54,542 bases of DNA from Pseudomonadota bacterium (GTDB lineage Bacteria; Pseudomonadota; Alphaproteobacteria; Rhizobiales; Xanthobacteraceae): NCBI GenBank assembly GCA_023386635.1, contig JAEWJH010000123.1, positions 1 to 54,542 of the forward strand, written 5' to 3'. Made by a program: the position numbers and the translations under genes. A model generated the notes under the pieces. It worked only from the letters and a program-made list of their open reading frames with translations. It made no database searches and had not been told where the DNA came from. Below, one piece after another: positions 42,883 through 54,348 of the stretch. Position 1 is the first letter of the stretch; every line of letters begins with the position of its first letter.

Positions 42883-44696
42883 CGCCTTCCAAACAACCGC
42901 TCGATATCGGTGAGCTTCAGTTCAACATAGGTCGGTCGACCGTGGTTGCACTGGCCGGAATTCGGAACCGCTTCCATCTCGCGCAGCAGCGCGTTCATCT
43001 CCTCGGGCTTGAGCCTGCGTCCCGCGCGCACCGAGCCGTGGCAGGCCATGGTCGCGGCGACGTGCAGCAGCCGGCGTTCCAGCGGCAGTGCTTCATCCCA
43101 CTCCGCCATGTGCTCGGCGAGATCGCGCACGAGCGCGCGCGCATCGACCTCACCCAGCATCGACGGCGTTTCGCGCACCGCGATCGCCCCCGGCCCGAAC
43201 GGCTCGATAGCGAGGCCGAACCGCGCCAGTTCGTCGGCCCGCGCGATCAGACGCTCCACATCGACTTCGTCGAGTTCGACGATTTCTGGAATGAGCAGCA
43301 TCTGCCGCGCCACGCCGTGATCGGCGAGCGAGGTCTTCATCCGCTCATAAACTAATCGCTCATGCGCCGCGTGCTGGTCGACGATCACCAGCCCGTCCTG
43401 CGTCTGCGCGACGATGTAGGTGTCATGCAGTTGCGCCCGCGCGGCGCCGAGTGGCCGCGCCATCAGATCGGGCGCCGGCGCCGCCATCTGCTCGGCGCGA
43501 ATATCTGCCACCGGCCCGCCGGTGTCGAACACCGCCTGCGCGGCTTCCGCCAGACCGCCGCGCAACGGCACCACGTCGCCGAGCGGCCGCGCCGGCGACT
43601 GCCGCCAGTCATAACCGCCCATCGGAGCACCACGCGGCGGCGTCATCGCCGGCCGGAATGCGGCGATGGTGGCGCTGCCGCCGGTGGTCGCCGTGCGCTG
43701 GCCGTCGCGCGCCAGCGCGGTCTTCAGCGCATTGATCAGCAGCGAGCGGATCAGCCCCGGATCGCGAAAGCGCACTTCCGTCTTCGCCGGATGCACGTTG
43801 ACGTCGACCTCGCGCGGATCAAGCGTGACGAACAAGGCGACCTGCGGATGCCGGTCGCGCGGCAGATAGTCGGCGTAAGCCGCACGCACGACACCGAGCA
43901 GCAGCTTGTCGCGCACCGGCCGGCCATTGACGAAGAGATACTGTCCGAGCGCATTGGCGCGCGACAAGGTCGGCAGCGCGGCGAAGCCTTCCACCATCGC
44001 GCCATGGATGGCACCCTGCACGTCCACCGCGTTGGCGCGGAATTCCGCGCCGAGAATGTCGGAGAGCCGCGCCAGTTGTCCCGGCCCGCCCGGCAGCGCC
44101 GCCGCCCAGGTCACCGGCATGCGATCCTCGCCGGCGAGCGTGAACGCGACATCGGGCCGGCTCATGGCCAGCCGCCGCACCACCTCGCGCACCGCTTCGG
44201 CTTCGGTGCGGTCGGTCTTCAGGAATTTCAGCCGCACCGGCGTTGCATAGAAAAGATCATGCACCTCGACGCGCGTGCCCTGCGGCAGCGCCGCGGGCTT
44301 CGGCTCGCCCTTGTCGCCGGCATCGACCGTGAGCGCCCAGCCATGCGGCTCGGTCGCGTGCCGCGTGGTGATGGTCAGCCGCGCCACCGAGCCGATCGAC
44401 GGCAGCGCCTCGCCGCGAAAGCCGAGCGTGTCGATGGCGAGCAGATCGTCACCATTGAGCTTCGAGGTGGCATGGCGCTCCACGGCCAGGGTGAGATCGT
44501 TGCGCGTCATGCCGGCGCCGTCGTCGGTGACGCGGATCAGCCGCCGGCCCCCGGCTTCTGTCGCCACCTCGATGCGCCGCGCGCCGGCATCGAGCGCGTT
44601 CTCGACCAGCTCCTTGACGGCGCTGGCCGGACGCTCCACCACCTCGCCGGCGGCGATGCGGTTGACGATGGCTTCGGAGAGCTGACGGACGGGCAT
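42879..44696 (-). CDS. mutL: DNA mismatch repair protein MutL with endonuclease motif
   Basis: 605 residues. N-terminal GHKL ATPase: NALDAGA (34-39), TDDGAGM (57-63) and GFRGEALPSIGSV (92-104). A variable linker (~340-415) leads to the C-terminal dimerisation domain, which has the metal-dependent nicking motif DQHA-x2-E-x4-E at 440-451, with ACHGSVRAG and CNHGRPTYVEL further on. Unlike E. coli MutL, it should therefore nick DNA itself, as expected where MutH is missing. Confidence 0.96.
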   Translation of the reverse strand: MPVRQLSEAIVNRIAAGEVVERPASAVKELVENALDAGARRIEVATEAGGRRLIRVTDDGAGMTRNDLTLAVERHATSKLNGDDLLAIDTLGFRGEALPSIGSVARLTITTRHATEPHGWALTVDAGDKGEPKPAALPQGTRVEVHDLFYATPVRLKFLKTDRTEAEAVREVVRRLAMSRPDVAFTLAGEDRMPVTWAAALPGGPGQLARLSDILGAEFRANAVDVQGAIHGAMVEGFAALPTLSRANALGQYLFVNGRPVRDKLLLGVVRAAYADYLPRDRHPQVALFVTLDPREVDVNVHPAKTEVRFRDPGLIRSLLINALKTALARDGQRTATTGGSATIAAFRPAMTPPRGAPMGGYDWRQSPARPLGDVVPLRGGLAEAAQAVFDTGGPVADIRAEQMAAPAPDLMARPLGAARAQLHDTYIVAQTQDGLVIVDQHAAHERLVYERMKTSLADHGVARQMLLIPEIVELDEVDVERLIARADELARFGLAIEPFGPGAIAVRETPSMLGEVDARALVRDLAEHMAEWDEALPLERRLLHVAATMACHGSVRAGRRLKPEEMNALLREMEAVPNSGQCNHGRPTYVELKLTDIERLFGRR

Positions 44697-44821
44697 GAAC
44701 GGGCCTGATTCGGGATCCGGCCGAGTTTAGGGGGCCAGCCCTGCGGGGGCGACCTGCCCTACTCAGCCATGCCCGTTATTCTCGCTATCGCAGGAACGCA
44801 TTTTCTCCGGATTCCGCCGCG

Positions 44822-45241
44822 CTAGTCGAACGACACCCTGCCACGCATGGATTTGACCGAGGAGCGGATTTTCTTGCCCTCGACGCGGCGCTTCTGCGAA
44901 GCCTTGGTGGGCTTGGTGGCGCGGCGGACCTGCGGGCGCACCGCCGCCTCCCGGATCAAAGCCAGCAAGCGCTCCTGCGCATCGGCGCGGTTGCGCTCCT
45001 GGGTACGGTGCTGCTGCGCGATGATCACGAGCACGCCGTCCTTGGTCATGCGCTTGCCGGCCAGCCGCATCAGCCGGATCGCCACGTCATTGGGCAGCGA
45101 CGGCGAACGGCGGACGTCGAAGCGCAACTGCACCGCCGAGGACACCTTGTTGACGTTCTGCCCGCCCGGCCCGGAGGAGCGCACGAAGCTCTCCTCCAGT
45201 TCGGATTCATCAAGGGTGATGTCGTCGGTGACGCGGATCAT
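44822..45241 (-). CDS. arfB: Alternative ribosome-rescue peptidyl-tRNA hydrolase ArfB
   Basis: 139 residues. The release-factor motif GGQ is at 26-28 within SSGPGGQNVNK, and the C-terminal basic tail (KRRVEGKKIRSSVKSMRGR) enters the empty mRNA channel of stalled ribosomes. Hydrolyses peptidyl-tRNA on non-stop complexes. The length is that of YaeJ/ArfB, without codon-recognition domains. A single gene; a dispersed repeat lies 35 bp upstream of its start. Confidence 0.95.
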   Translation of the reverse strand: MIRVTDDITLDESELEESFVRSSGPGGQNVNKVSSAVQLRFDVRRSPSLPNDVAIRLMRLAGKRMTKDGVLVIIAQQHRTQERNRADAQERLLALIREAAVRPQVRRATKPTKASQKRRVEGKKIRSSVKSMRGRVSFD

Positions 45242-45276
45242 CGGCGCAATCTAGCAGATTTGGGGAGAAAGACCCG

Positions 45277-45380
45277 GTCATTCCCGACGCGCGTGAGCGC
45301 GATCCGGAATCCAGACTTGCAATGACTGTTGCCGAAACTGGATTCCGGGTTCGCGAGCTTTGCTCGCGCCCCGGAATAAC
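45277..45380. repeat. Dispersed bipartite palindromic repeat, copy D
   Basis: Opens GGTCATTCCCGACGCGCG and ends CGCGCCCCGGAATAAC; inner arms CCGGAATCCAG and CTGGATTCCGGG are inverted. It lies between arfB and the 3' end of the M16 peptidase gene, 7 bp from the latter's stop. Confidence 0.85.
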
Positions 45381-45387
45381 CACAACT

Positions 45388-46713
45388 CTACTGCCCGGTC
45401 GCGGTCACGCCCGTCGGACGCCCGGCGATCGTCACCAGCAGGCCCTGGCTTAGGAGCCGCTTCGATACGCGCTTCACATCGTCGAGCGTGACGGCGTCGA
45501 TCATGGCATCGCGGCGGGTGATGTAATCCATGCCGAGATTGTCGTTCTGGATCTGCAACAACTGCGCCGCGATCTTGCTCGACGTGTCGAGCCCGAGCAC
45601 ATAGGAGCCCTTGAGGTAGGACTTGGCCTTGGCCAATTCGTCCGCGGTCGGACCGCTGTCGGCCATACGCTTCACTTCCTCGGTGATGATATTCAGCGCG
45701 TCGCCGGTGCGGTCGGCGCGCACCTGCGTCGAGCCAATGGTCACCGCCGCATGCGCGAACCAGGCGAGACTGGTGTTGACGCCATAAGCGAGCCCGCGCT
45801 TCTCGCGCACCTCGCGATAGAGCCGTGACGAGAACGAGCCGCCGCCGAGGATGTGGTTGGCGATATAAGCCGCCATGAAGTCCTTGTCTTTACGCGCGAG
45901 ACCGGGACCGCCGAAGATCATCACGGCCTGCGGCACGTTCACATCGGTGATCAACCGCTGGCCGAGTCCGCTGACGTTCACGTCCGGCACCGGGCGCAGA
46001 TCGCCCTTCGCCGGCAGCGCGCCGAACACCTTGTCGATCATCTCGCCCGCCGCCTTGGCGTCGATATCGCCGACGATGGCGATCTTCAGGCTGTCGCGCG
46101 CGAACACGCGCTTGGCGAAGCCGCGCAGATCGTCCGCCGTGAGCGTCGGCACGGTCTCGAGCGTGCCTTTGCTTTCACGGCCATAAGGGTGGCCCGGAAA
46201 CGCGGTCTTCCACCATTGCAGACCGGCGATGGTGTTTGGGCTGGTGCTCTCGCGGCGCAGGATCGCCATTACCTGCCCGCGCACGCGTTCCAGCGGCTCG
46301 GCGTCAAAGCGCGGCGCATTGAGCGCGAGCCGCAGCAGTTCCACCGCTTCGCCGCGGTTCTCGTTGAGCACGCGCAGCGAACCGTAGGTGTAATCGCGGC
46401 CGATCGAGAAGCTCATCTCGATGGCTCGGTTTTCCAGCCGTTCGTGGAAGGTGCGGGAATCGAGTTCGCCCGCGCCCTCGTCGAGCATGTTGGTCATCAG
46501 GCTGCCGGCGCCGGCCTTGTCGTCGGTGTCCTGCGATGAGCCGCCACGGAACGAGAAGTTCATCGCTACCAGTGGCACCGCCGCCTCACGCACCAGCCAG
46601 GCCTCGATACCGGATGGGCTGACGACGCGTTCGATCGCCACCGCGTTCGCGGCGGCGGGCATCAGCGCGAGAAACGCGGCGGCCGTGAAAGCCGAGAGAA
46701 TTCGTATGATCAT
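45388..46713 (-). CDS. M16 family peptidase homologue lacking the zinc motif
   Basis: 441 residues with a Sec signal peptide (about 1-24). The M16 fold is clear, but the site that carries HxxEH in active members reads AGAGSLMTNMLDEG, so zinc binding is lost. It keeps the substrate-binding pair in SSRLYREVREKRGLAYGV. This is the usual division in two-gene bacterial M16B enzymes, where the inactive partner supplies the R/Y residues. ATGA overlap with the upstream catalytic gene and GGAGAAGAA set the start. A periplasmic peptidase complex is expected. Confidence 0.92.
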   Translation of the reverse strand: MIIRILSAFTAAAFLALMPAAANAVAIERVVSPSGIEAWLVREAAVPLVAMNFSFRGGSSQDTDDKAGAGSLMTNMLDEGAGELDSRTFHERLENRAIEMSFSIGRDYTYGSLRVLNENRGEAVELLRLALNAPRFDAEPLERVRGQVMAILRRESTSPNTIAGLQWWKTAFPGHPYGRESKGTLETVPTLTADDLRGFAKRVFARDSLKIAIVGDIDAKAAGEMIDKVFGALPAKGDLRPVPDVNVSGLGQRLITDVNVPQAVMIFGGPGLARKDKDFMAAYIANHILGGGSFSSRLYREVREKRGLAYGVNTSLAWFAHAAVTIGSTQVRADRTGDALNIITEEVKRMADSGPTADELAKAKSYLKGSYVLGLDTSSKIAAQLLQIQNDNLGMDYITRRDAMIDAVTLDDVKRVSKRLLSQGLLVTIAGRPTGVTATGQ

Positions 46714-48086
46714 GATTTCTTCTCCGCCGCGAGCGCGTTCGAATCCTTGACCAGATAGCCGGTGACCGAACGCGGCAGCGTGAGCCATTTGCGCGCCGCG
46801 TCCTGCACCTGCGTCGCGGTGACGGCGCGGATGCGATCCGGCCAGGATTTCACGTCCTCGACAGTCGAGCCCGTCGTCAGCGACGCTCCATACCAGCGCG
46901 CCAGCGACGCCTGGTTGTCCTGCGCGTAAGCCGCGTCGGCGATCAGCCGCGTCTTGGAGCGTTCGATCTCCTCGGCGGTGACGCCCTTGTCGACGATGCC
47001 GGCGATCACGTCGTCGATCGCCGCTTCCAGCTTGGCGAGCGTCACGCCGGGGCGCGGCAAACCGCTGAAGCCGAACTTGTTCATGTCGAGCGCGTTCGAC
47101 TGATACCAGGCGCCGGCATTGGTCGCGAGATTCTGCTCCATCACCAGCCTGCGATAGAGCCGGCTGTTGGAGCCGGAGCCGAGGATATGCGCCAGCACTT
47201 CCAGCGCTTCGGATTCGCCCTTCGCCGCGGTCTTGAATGATGGCACGAGATAGTAGCGCTGCACGCTCGGCTGCTCCACGCGCGCATCCGCGAACGAGAC
47301 CGCGCGCGGCGACACCGGCGCCGGCTCCTGCGGGCGCTGCCGCGGGCCGATATCGTTGCGCTTCGGCACCTTGCCATAGGTCTCTTCGGCGAGCTTGCGC
47401 ACTTCCGTCGGCTCGACATCGCCCGCGACCACGAGGATCGCATTGTTCGGACCGTAGAAGCGCCGATAGAAACCGATGGCGTCGTCGCGCGTCAGCTTCT
47501 CGATCTCGTGGCGCCAGCCGATCACCGGACGGCCATAGGGCGAATTGAGGAACAGCGCCGCGTCCATCTGCTCGGACAATTGCGACGCCGGATTGTTGCC
47601 GATGCGCTGGTTCTGCTCTTCCAGCACCACGTCACGCTCCGGCAGCACGACCGCGTCGGTGAGGACGAGACCGGTCATCCGGTCAGCCTCCATGGTCATC
47701 ATCTCTTTGAGATGCTGGCGCGCAACGCGCTGGTAGTAACCGGTGTAGTCGGAGGAGGTGAAAGCGTTTTCCTGGCCGCCGATCTCGGCGACCACCTGCG
47801 AGAAGCGCCCGGCCGGATTGGCGTTGGTGCCCTTGAACATCAGATGCTCGAGAAAATGCGCGAGGCCGGACTTGCCAGGCGTCTCGTCGGCGGAGCCAAC
47901 GCGATACCACACCATATGCGTGACCACCGGCGCGCGGTGATCGGGGATCACGACGACCTCAAGCCCGTTGGACAGCGTGAAGTTCGTCACGGCCCCCGCA
48001 GCGAGGGCGGGCGTCGAGGCAACGCTCAGGGCAACGGCAAGCGCCGCGGCCGCCGGTGCGAGAAGGCGGACGATCCAGGTTGTCAT
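46710..48086 (-). CDS. M16 family zinc peptidase, catalytic subunit
   Basis: 458 residues with a signal peptide ending near ALAAG (30). The inverted zinc motif H77-F-L-E80-H81 and the downstream VVLEEQNQR region, which provides the third ligand, are intact. It also has YGRPVIGW and the C-terminal GSGSNSRLYRRLVME. Probably pairs with the inactive M16 protein encoded immediately downstream to form one periplasmic peptidase. The natural peptide substrate is not known. Confidence 0.94.
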   Translation of the reverse strand: MTTWIVRLLAPAAAALAVALSVASTPALAAGAVTNFTLSNGLEVVVIPDHRAPVVTHMVWYRVGSADETPGKSGLAHFLEHLMFKGTNANPAGRFSQVVAEIGGQENAFTSSDYTGYYQRVARQHLKEMMTMEADRMTGLVLTDAVVLPERDVVLEEQNQRIGNNPASQLSEQMDAALFLNSPYGRPVIGWRHEIEKLTRDDAIGFYRRFYGPNNAILVVAGDVEPTEVRKLAEETYGKVPKRNDIGPRQRPQEPAPVSPRAVSFADARVEQPSVQRYYLVPSFKTAAKGESEALEVLAHILGSGSNSRLYRRLVMEQNLATNAGAWYQSNALDMNKFGFSGLPRPGVTLAKLEAAIDDVIAGIVDKGVTAEEIERSKTRLIADAAYAQDNQASLARWYGASLTTGSTVEDVKSWPDRIRAVTATQVQDAARKWLTLPRSVTGYLVKDSNALAAEKKS

Positions 48087-48190
48087 GATCGATCTCTGAG
48101 GGGAGATAAGGTCGGGAACATGGCGGCGAAGGTGACCGCCGAACTGTGCAGCCTGCCGCGCTCCGCGGCAGGCCCGTTCGCGCCGCGCGT

Positions 48191-48883
48191 CTAGCGCTGC
48201 AATTCCAGATTCTTGCCTTCGGCTTTCGGCAAGTTCTGGATGCCAGTGAGGCCATAAGGCTGCGTCGGCGACGGCGTCTGATAGCCGGCCGGCGGTTCTG
48301 TCAGGCTTTCGCGCGTCGGCTCGCCGCGGAACACCACAACGTCCTGCTCGCCGCCGCTCTTGAAAGCATCGGAAAAGAAGTTACCGACATAGCCGAGCGC
48401 CGAGGGTTTCGACGGCCGCTCGGATTCTTCCTTGGTGGTGATCTGCGATTCGTCGCGCTTGCCGGTCGCGCGCCCGCTCCGCGCCATCTCGGCGGGGCTG
48501 AGCACACGCCCGTCTTCCATCACCGAATCGTTCTGCAGATAACGGGCACTGCGCTTGGCGGCCTTCTCTTCCTTCTTGCGCTTCACATCCTGGTCCACCG
48601 GCCAGTTGGCCGGCGCATTGCCGGCAGCCGCCTCGGGCGACGGCAGCGCGGTCAGGTTCGGCGGCACCACGAGCGGCGAGCGCTCGCGATAATTGATGTT
48701 GTTGTCGCGGGAACGCAGGCCCAGCCCTTCCAGCACGTTGCGGAAGATCTTGTTGTCGAAGGCCTCGTCATCATCATCTTCAGCCGCATGCGCCGCCATG
48801 GTCGGCAGCAGAACGGCCAAGGTAACCGTCGCCAGCAGCGCGGCCCGCAGGGAAAGGCGCCAGACCGGGAGTGTGTCGCGCAT
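48191..48883 (-). CDS. Exported protein of unknown function
   Basis: 230 residues. Signal peptide (hydrophobic ~12-30, cleavage near AHAAE) followed by an acidic stretch EDDDDEAFDN and NVLEGLGLRSRDNN. The mature part is polar and Pro/Ser-rich, probably largely unstructured, with few hydrophobic runs except GYVGNFFSDAF near 165. I recognise no family; the segment FRNVLEGLGL looks like the conserved core. It lies between lspA (upstream) and the M16 pair on one strand; whether it is a lipoprotein is unlikely as no lipobox Cys is seen. Confidence 0.75.
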   Translation of the reverse strand: MRDTLPVWRLSLRAALLATVTLAVLLPTMAAHAAEDDDDEAFDNKIFRNVLEGLGLRSRDNNINYRERSPLVVPPNLTALPSPEAAAGNAPANWPVDQDVKRKKEEKAAKRSARYLQNDSVMEDGRVLSPAEMARSGRATGKRDESQITTKEESERPSKPSALGYVGNFFSDAFKSGGEQDVVVFRGEPTRESLTEPPAGYQTPSPTQPYGLTGIQNLPKAEGKNLELQR

Positions 48884-48952
48884 CGGATGTCCGTCCTCGC
48901 ACTCAGAAACTACAGGAATCAGCCCGAAACCCGCTTAAAGCTGTCGGTTCGT

Positions 48953-48980
48953 GCCTGAATCGGCTCTTGCCTGAATCGGC
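48953..48980. repeat. Direct repeat of 12 bp
   Basis: GCCTGAATCGGC occurs at 48953-48964 and again at 48969-48980, with TCTT between. It is in the gap between lspA and the exported unknown. No function is evident. Confidence 0.6.
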
Positions 48981-49011
48981 CGACCCTCGGCTGCCGTGAT
49001 TTTGCGCCCGA

Positions 49012-49541
49012 TCAGGGCGCTTTTACGGCGCGTTGCCCGATCAGGGATTCATACAGGAGGGCGACCACCCCGGCAACGATCGCCACATCGGCAATATTAA
49101 ACACGTACCAGTTGAATCGGCCGTTAACCGTATCGAGGTGCAGGAGGACGAAATCCACCACCGCCCCATGAACCATCCGGTCGATGGCGTTCCCGGCCGC
49201 CCCGCCGATGATCAGGCCGATTCCGAGCCCGGACCAGCGGGTATCCACCCGCGCCAGCCAGATCCAAAGCGCCACGACCGCCGCGATCTTGAACCCCAGC
49301 AGCAGCCACATCCCGGCGATGGTATCCTGTTGCAGCCAGCCATAGCTGATGCCCCGGTTCCAGGTCAGGACGAAATCCATGAAGGGGGTGACGACCACCC
49401 GCCCCCGGTTCTCCAGGTCCAGGCTTTCCAGCACCCAATATTTGCTCGCCTGGTCGGCGACCAGCGACAGCGCCGCGACAATCAGCCCGAACCGCGTCAG
49501 CGGCCCGTACAGCCAGGACGAGAGCGCAGAGCGGGAGGAAC

Positions 49542-49545
<4 letters not shown>
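49012..49545 (-). CDS. lspA: Lipoprotein signal peptidase
   Basis: 177 residues, four transmembrane helices. Cleaves signal peptides of prolipoproteins in the inner membrane. Catalytic aspartates are D122 (GNAIDR) and D153 (FNIADVAIV); ADQASKYWV (30-38) and the NRGISYGW loop are conserved. The start overlaps the ileS stop as ATGA, the classic ileS-lspA coupling, and excludes the upstream in-frame Met. Confidence 0.96.
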
Positions 49546-52712
<3,167 letters not shown>

Positions 52713-52894
52713 TCTAGGGGCCTTCCTTGGCCGGGTTACTACCACAGGTGCCGCGTTGTGAAAGTAGACGAGAGGGGCGGACCGAGCCGGCGGCGCCCCA
52801 TGCCACCGCCGGATGCCACCGCCCCCTGCCAGCCGCCACATTGTCAGCCACTTTGTGCCGCTTTAGGGTCGGGGCAAGACAGGAGCCCCTGCCC

Positions 52895-53191
52895 ATGAAA
52901 TCTCGTATTTTCCTCGCGGTTCTGACCCTCGGCGCCGGTTTTGGCCTCTCTGCCGGTCCGGCGCTGGCGCAGCAGAGCGCGCTGATGCCCGGCATCTCGC
53001 TCGGCGGCAGCAACAAGCCCAAGCTGACCCCCGAGCAGCAGGAAAAGCAGGACCGTCTCGACCGTGCCTACAAGGCAGCAACGGATTCGCAGCCCGCCGC
53101 CAAGCCGGTCGATCCGTGGGGCAATGCCCGCGCCCCGAGCCAGGGACCGCGGATGACGGAAAAGCCAGTCCGCTCCCGCCGCGACCGCTAG
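52895..53191 (+). CDS. Small exported protein of unknown function
   Basis: 98 residues. Sec signal peptide (about 1-26, ALAQQS), then a polar mature part with GISLGGSNKPKLTPEQQEKQD and a basic C terminus (RSRRDR). Probably largely helical or disordered; no domain recognised. AGGAG lies nine bases before the ATG. Divergent from ileS by 182 bp, and its stop overlaps the ribF stop region by 4 bp on the opposite strand. Confidence 0.78.
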   Translation: MKSRIFLAVLTLGAGFGLSAGPALAQQSALMPGISLGGSNKPKLTPEQQEKQDRLDRAYKAATDSQPAAKPVDPWGNARAPSQGPRMTEKPVRSRRDR

Positions 53192-54192
53192 GCCCCGTCG
53201 ATCCTTCCAAGTCGCGGAAACGCATCGGGCGCTCGCGCCAGCACGGCGCGCGCCTGGACAGCGTCGTCGTCCATCTGCCGCTTCAACGGCTCGATCCCGT
53301 CGAACCGCACTTCGCCGCGCAGCCAGCCGATGAAGGCGACATCGAGCGTGCGGCCGTAGAGGTCGCCGGAGAAATCGAACAGGAAGATTTCGAGCAGCGG
53401 CGCGCCGTTGTCGAAGGTCGGCCGGCGGCCGAAGCTCGCCACGCCGTCGTAGCGCCGGCCGTCGAGCCCGCAGCGCACCGCGTAAATGCCGTGCTTGAGT
53501 TCGCAGGCCGGATCGAGCCGCAGATTGGCGGTCGGGAAACCGAGCTCGCGGCCGCGCTTCTCGCCATGGATCACCGGACCGCTGACGAACCACGGCGCGC
53601 CAAGCAGTTCGGCCGCTTCGACCACCTTGCCGCCGGCGAGCGCGGTGCGCACCGCGCCGGACGACACCGGCCGGCCCTCGTCCTGCAGCGGCGGCACGAT
53701 ATCGACCGCGAATCCGAGATCGCGTCCGGCCTCGGCCAGCTTGTCCGGCGAGCCTCCCCGGCCCTTGCCGAAATGGAAATCGAAGCCGATCGCCGCGCCA
53801 CCGATGCCGAAACGGCCGACCAGGATCTCCCGGATGAAATCGTCCGCGGACAGGCTCGACAGCGCCGCGTCGAATCGCATCACGAAGGCGCCGCTCAGTC
53901 CGGTGGCCGCCATCAGCCGCAGCTTCTGCCGCTCGTCACTGAGCCGGAACAAAGGCTCCTGCGGACGGAAGAAACTGCGCGGGTGCGGCTCGAATGTCAG
54001 CGCCGCCGCCGGCCGGCCGAGCGCCCGCGCCTCGTCGAGCGCAGCACCGATCACGGCCCGGTGCCCGCGATGCACGCCATCGAAATTGCCGATCGCCACT
54101 ACCGCGCCGGCGAGCGGACCGGCGGCGATATCGGCCGCGCCGCCGCGCATGACGGCGAACGGCGGCGGAGGATTGTCGGAGGATGAGGTCAA
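53188..54192 (-). CDS. ribF: Bifunctional riboflavin kinase / FAD synthetase
   Basis: 334 residues. The N-terminal adenylyltransferase domain has IGNFDGVHRGHRAVI (near 33-47) and FEPHPRSFF; the C-terminal kinase has RGRELGFPTANL and the later FLFDFSGDLYG block. Makes FMN and then FAD. A TTG at 54192 is used because the segment PPFAVMRGG, conserved in relatives, comes before the first internal ATG (54150); that ATG is the alternative. Confidence 0.94.
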   Translation of the reverse strand: MTSSSDNPPPPFAVMRGGAADIAAGPLAGAVVAIGNFDGVHRGHRAVIGAALDEARALGRPAAALTFEPHPRSFFRPQEPLFRLSDERQKLRLMAATGLSGAFVMRFDAALSSLSADDFIREILVGRFGIGGAAIGFDFHFGKGRGGSPDKLAEAGRDLGFAVDIVPPLQDEGRPVSSGAVRTALAGGKVVEAAELLGAPWFVSGPVIHGEKRGRELGFPTANLRLDPACELKHGIYAVRCGLDGRRYDGVASFGRRPTFDNGAPLLEIFLFDFSGDLYGRTLDVAFIGWLRGEVRFDGIEPLKRQMDDDAVQARAVLARAPDAFPRLGRIDGA

Positions 54193-54266
54193 AGCAGGCA
54201 GGCTCGTTGCACGGGGCGGAAACTGTGGTTTTGCCGCGGTTCCGTCAAGCCGTCCGTTACCAACGG

Positions 54267-54290
54267 TTAACGCTGTTAAAACCGCTTAAC
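54267..54290. promoter_or_regulatory. Cluster of three TTAA half-sites upstream of the CheY-like gene
   Basis: TTAA at 54267, 54276 and 54286 (the first and last followed by C), spaced by 5 and 6 nt. They resemble CtrA-type half-sites, but the canonical spacing is 7 nt, so this is only a candidate. They lie about 60-80 bp before the ATG at 54349. Confidence 0.3.
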
Positions 54291-54348
54291 TGCTTGTTCA
54301 ACCGCCGCTGCTAGGGGATGGCCCTCGGTTCTGGGTAGGGAGAGGGTT

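Noticed and set aside
49000..49030. Hairpin GCGCCC-TGATC-GGGCGC at the lspA stop as a terminator of lspA
   Set aside because: On the minus strand it is followed by AAAATC and not by T residues, and it overlaps the stop codon; the T run lies on the wrong strand for this gene.
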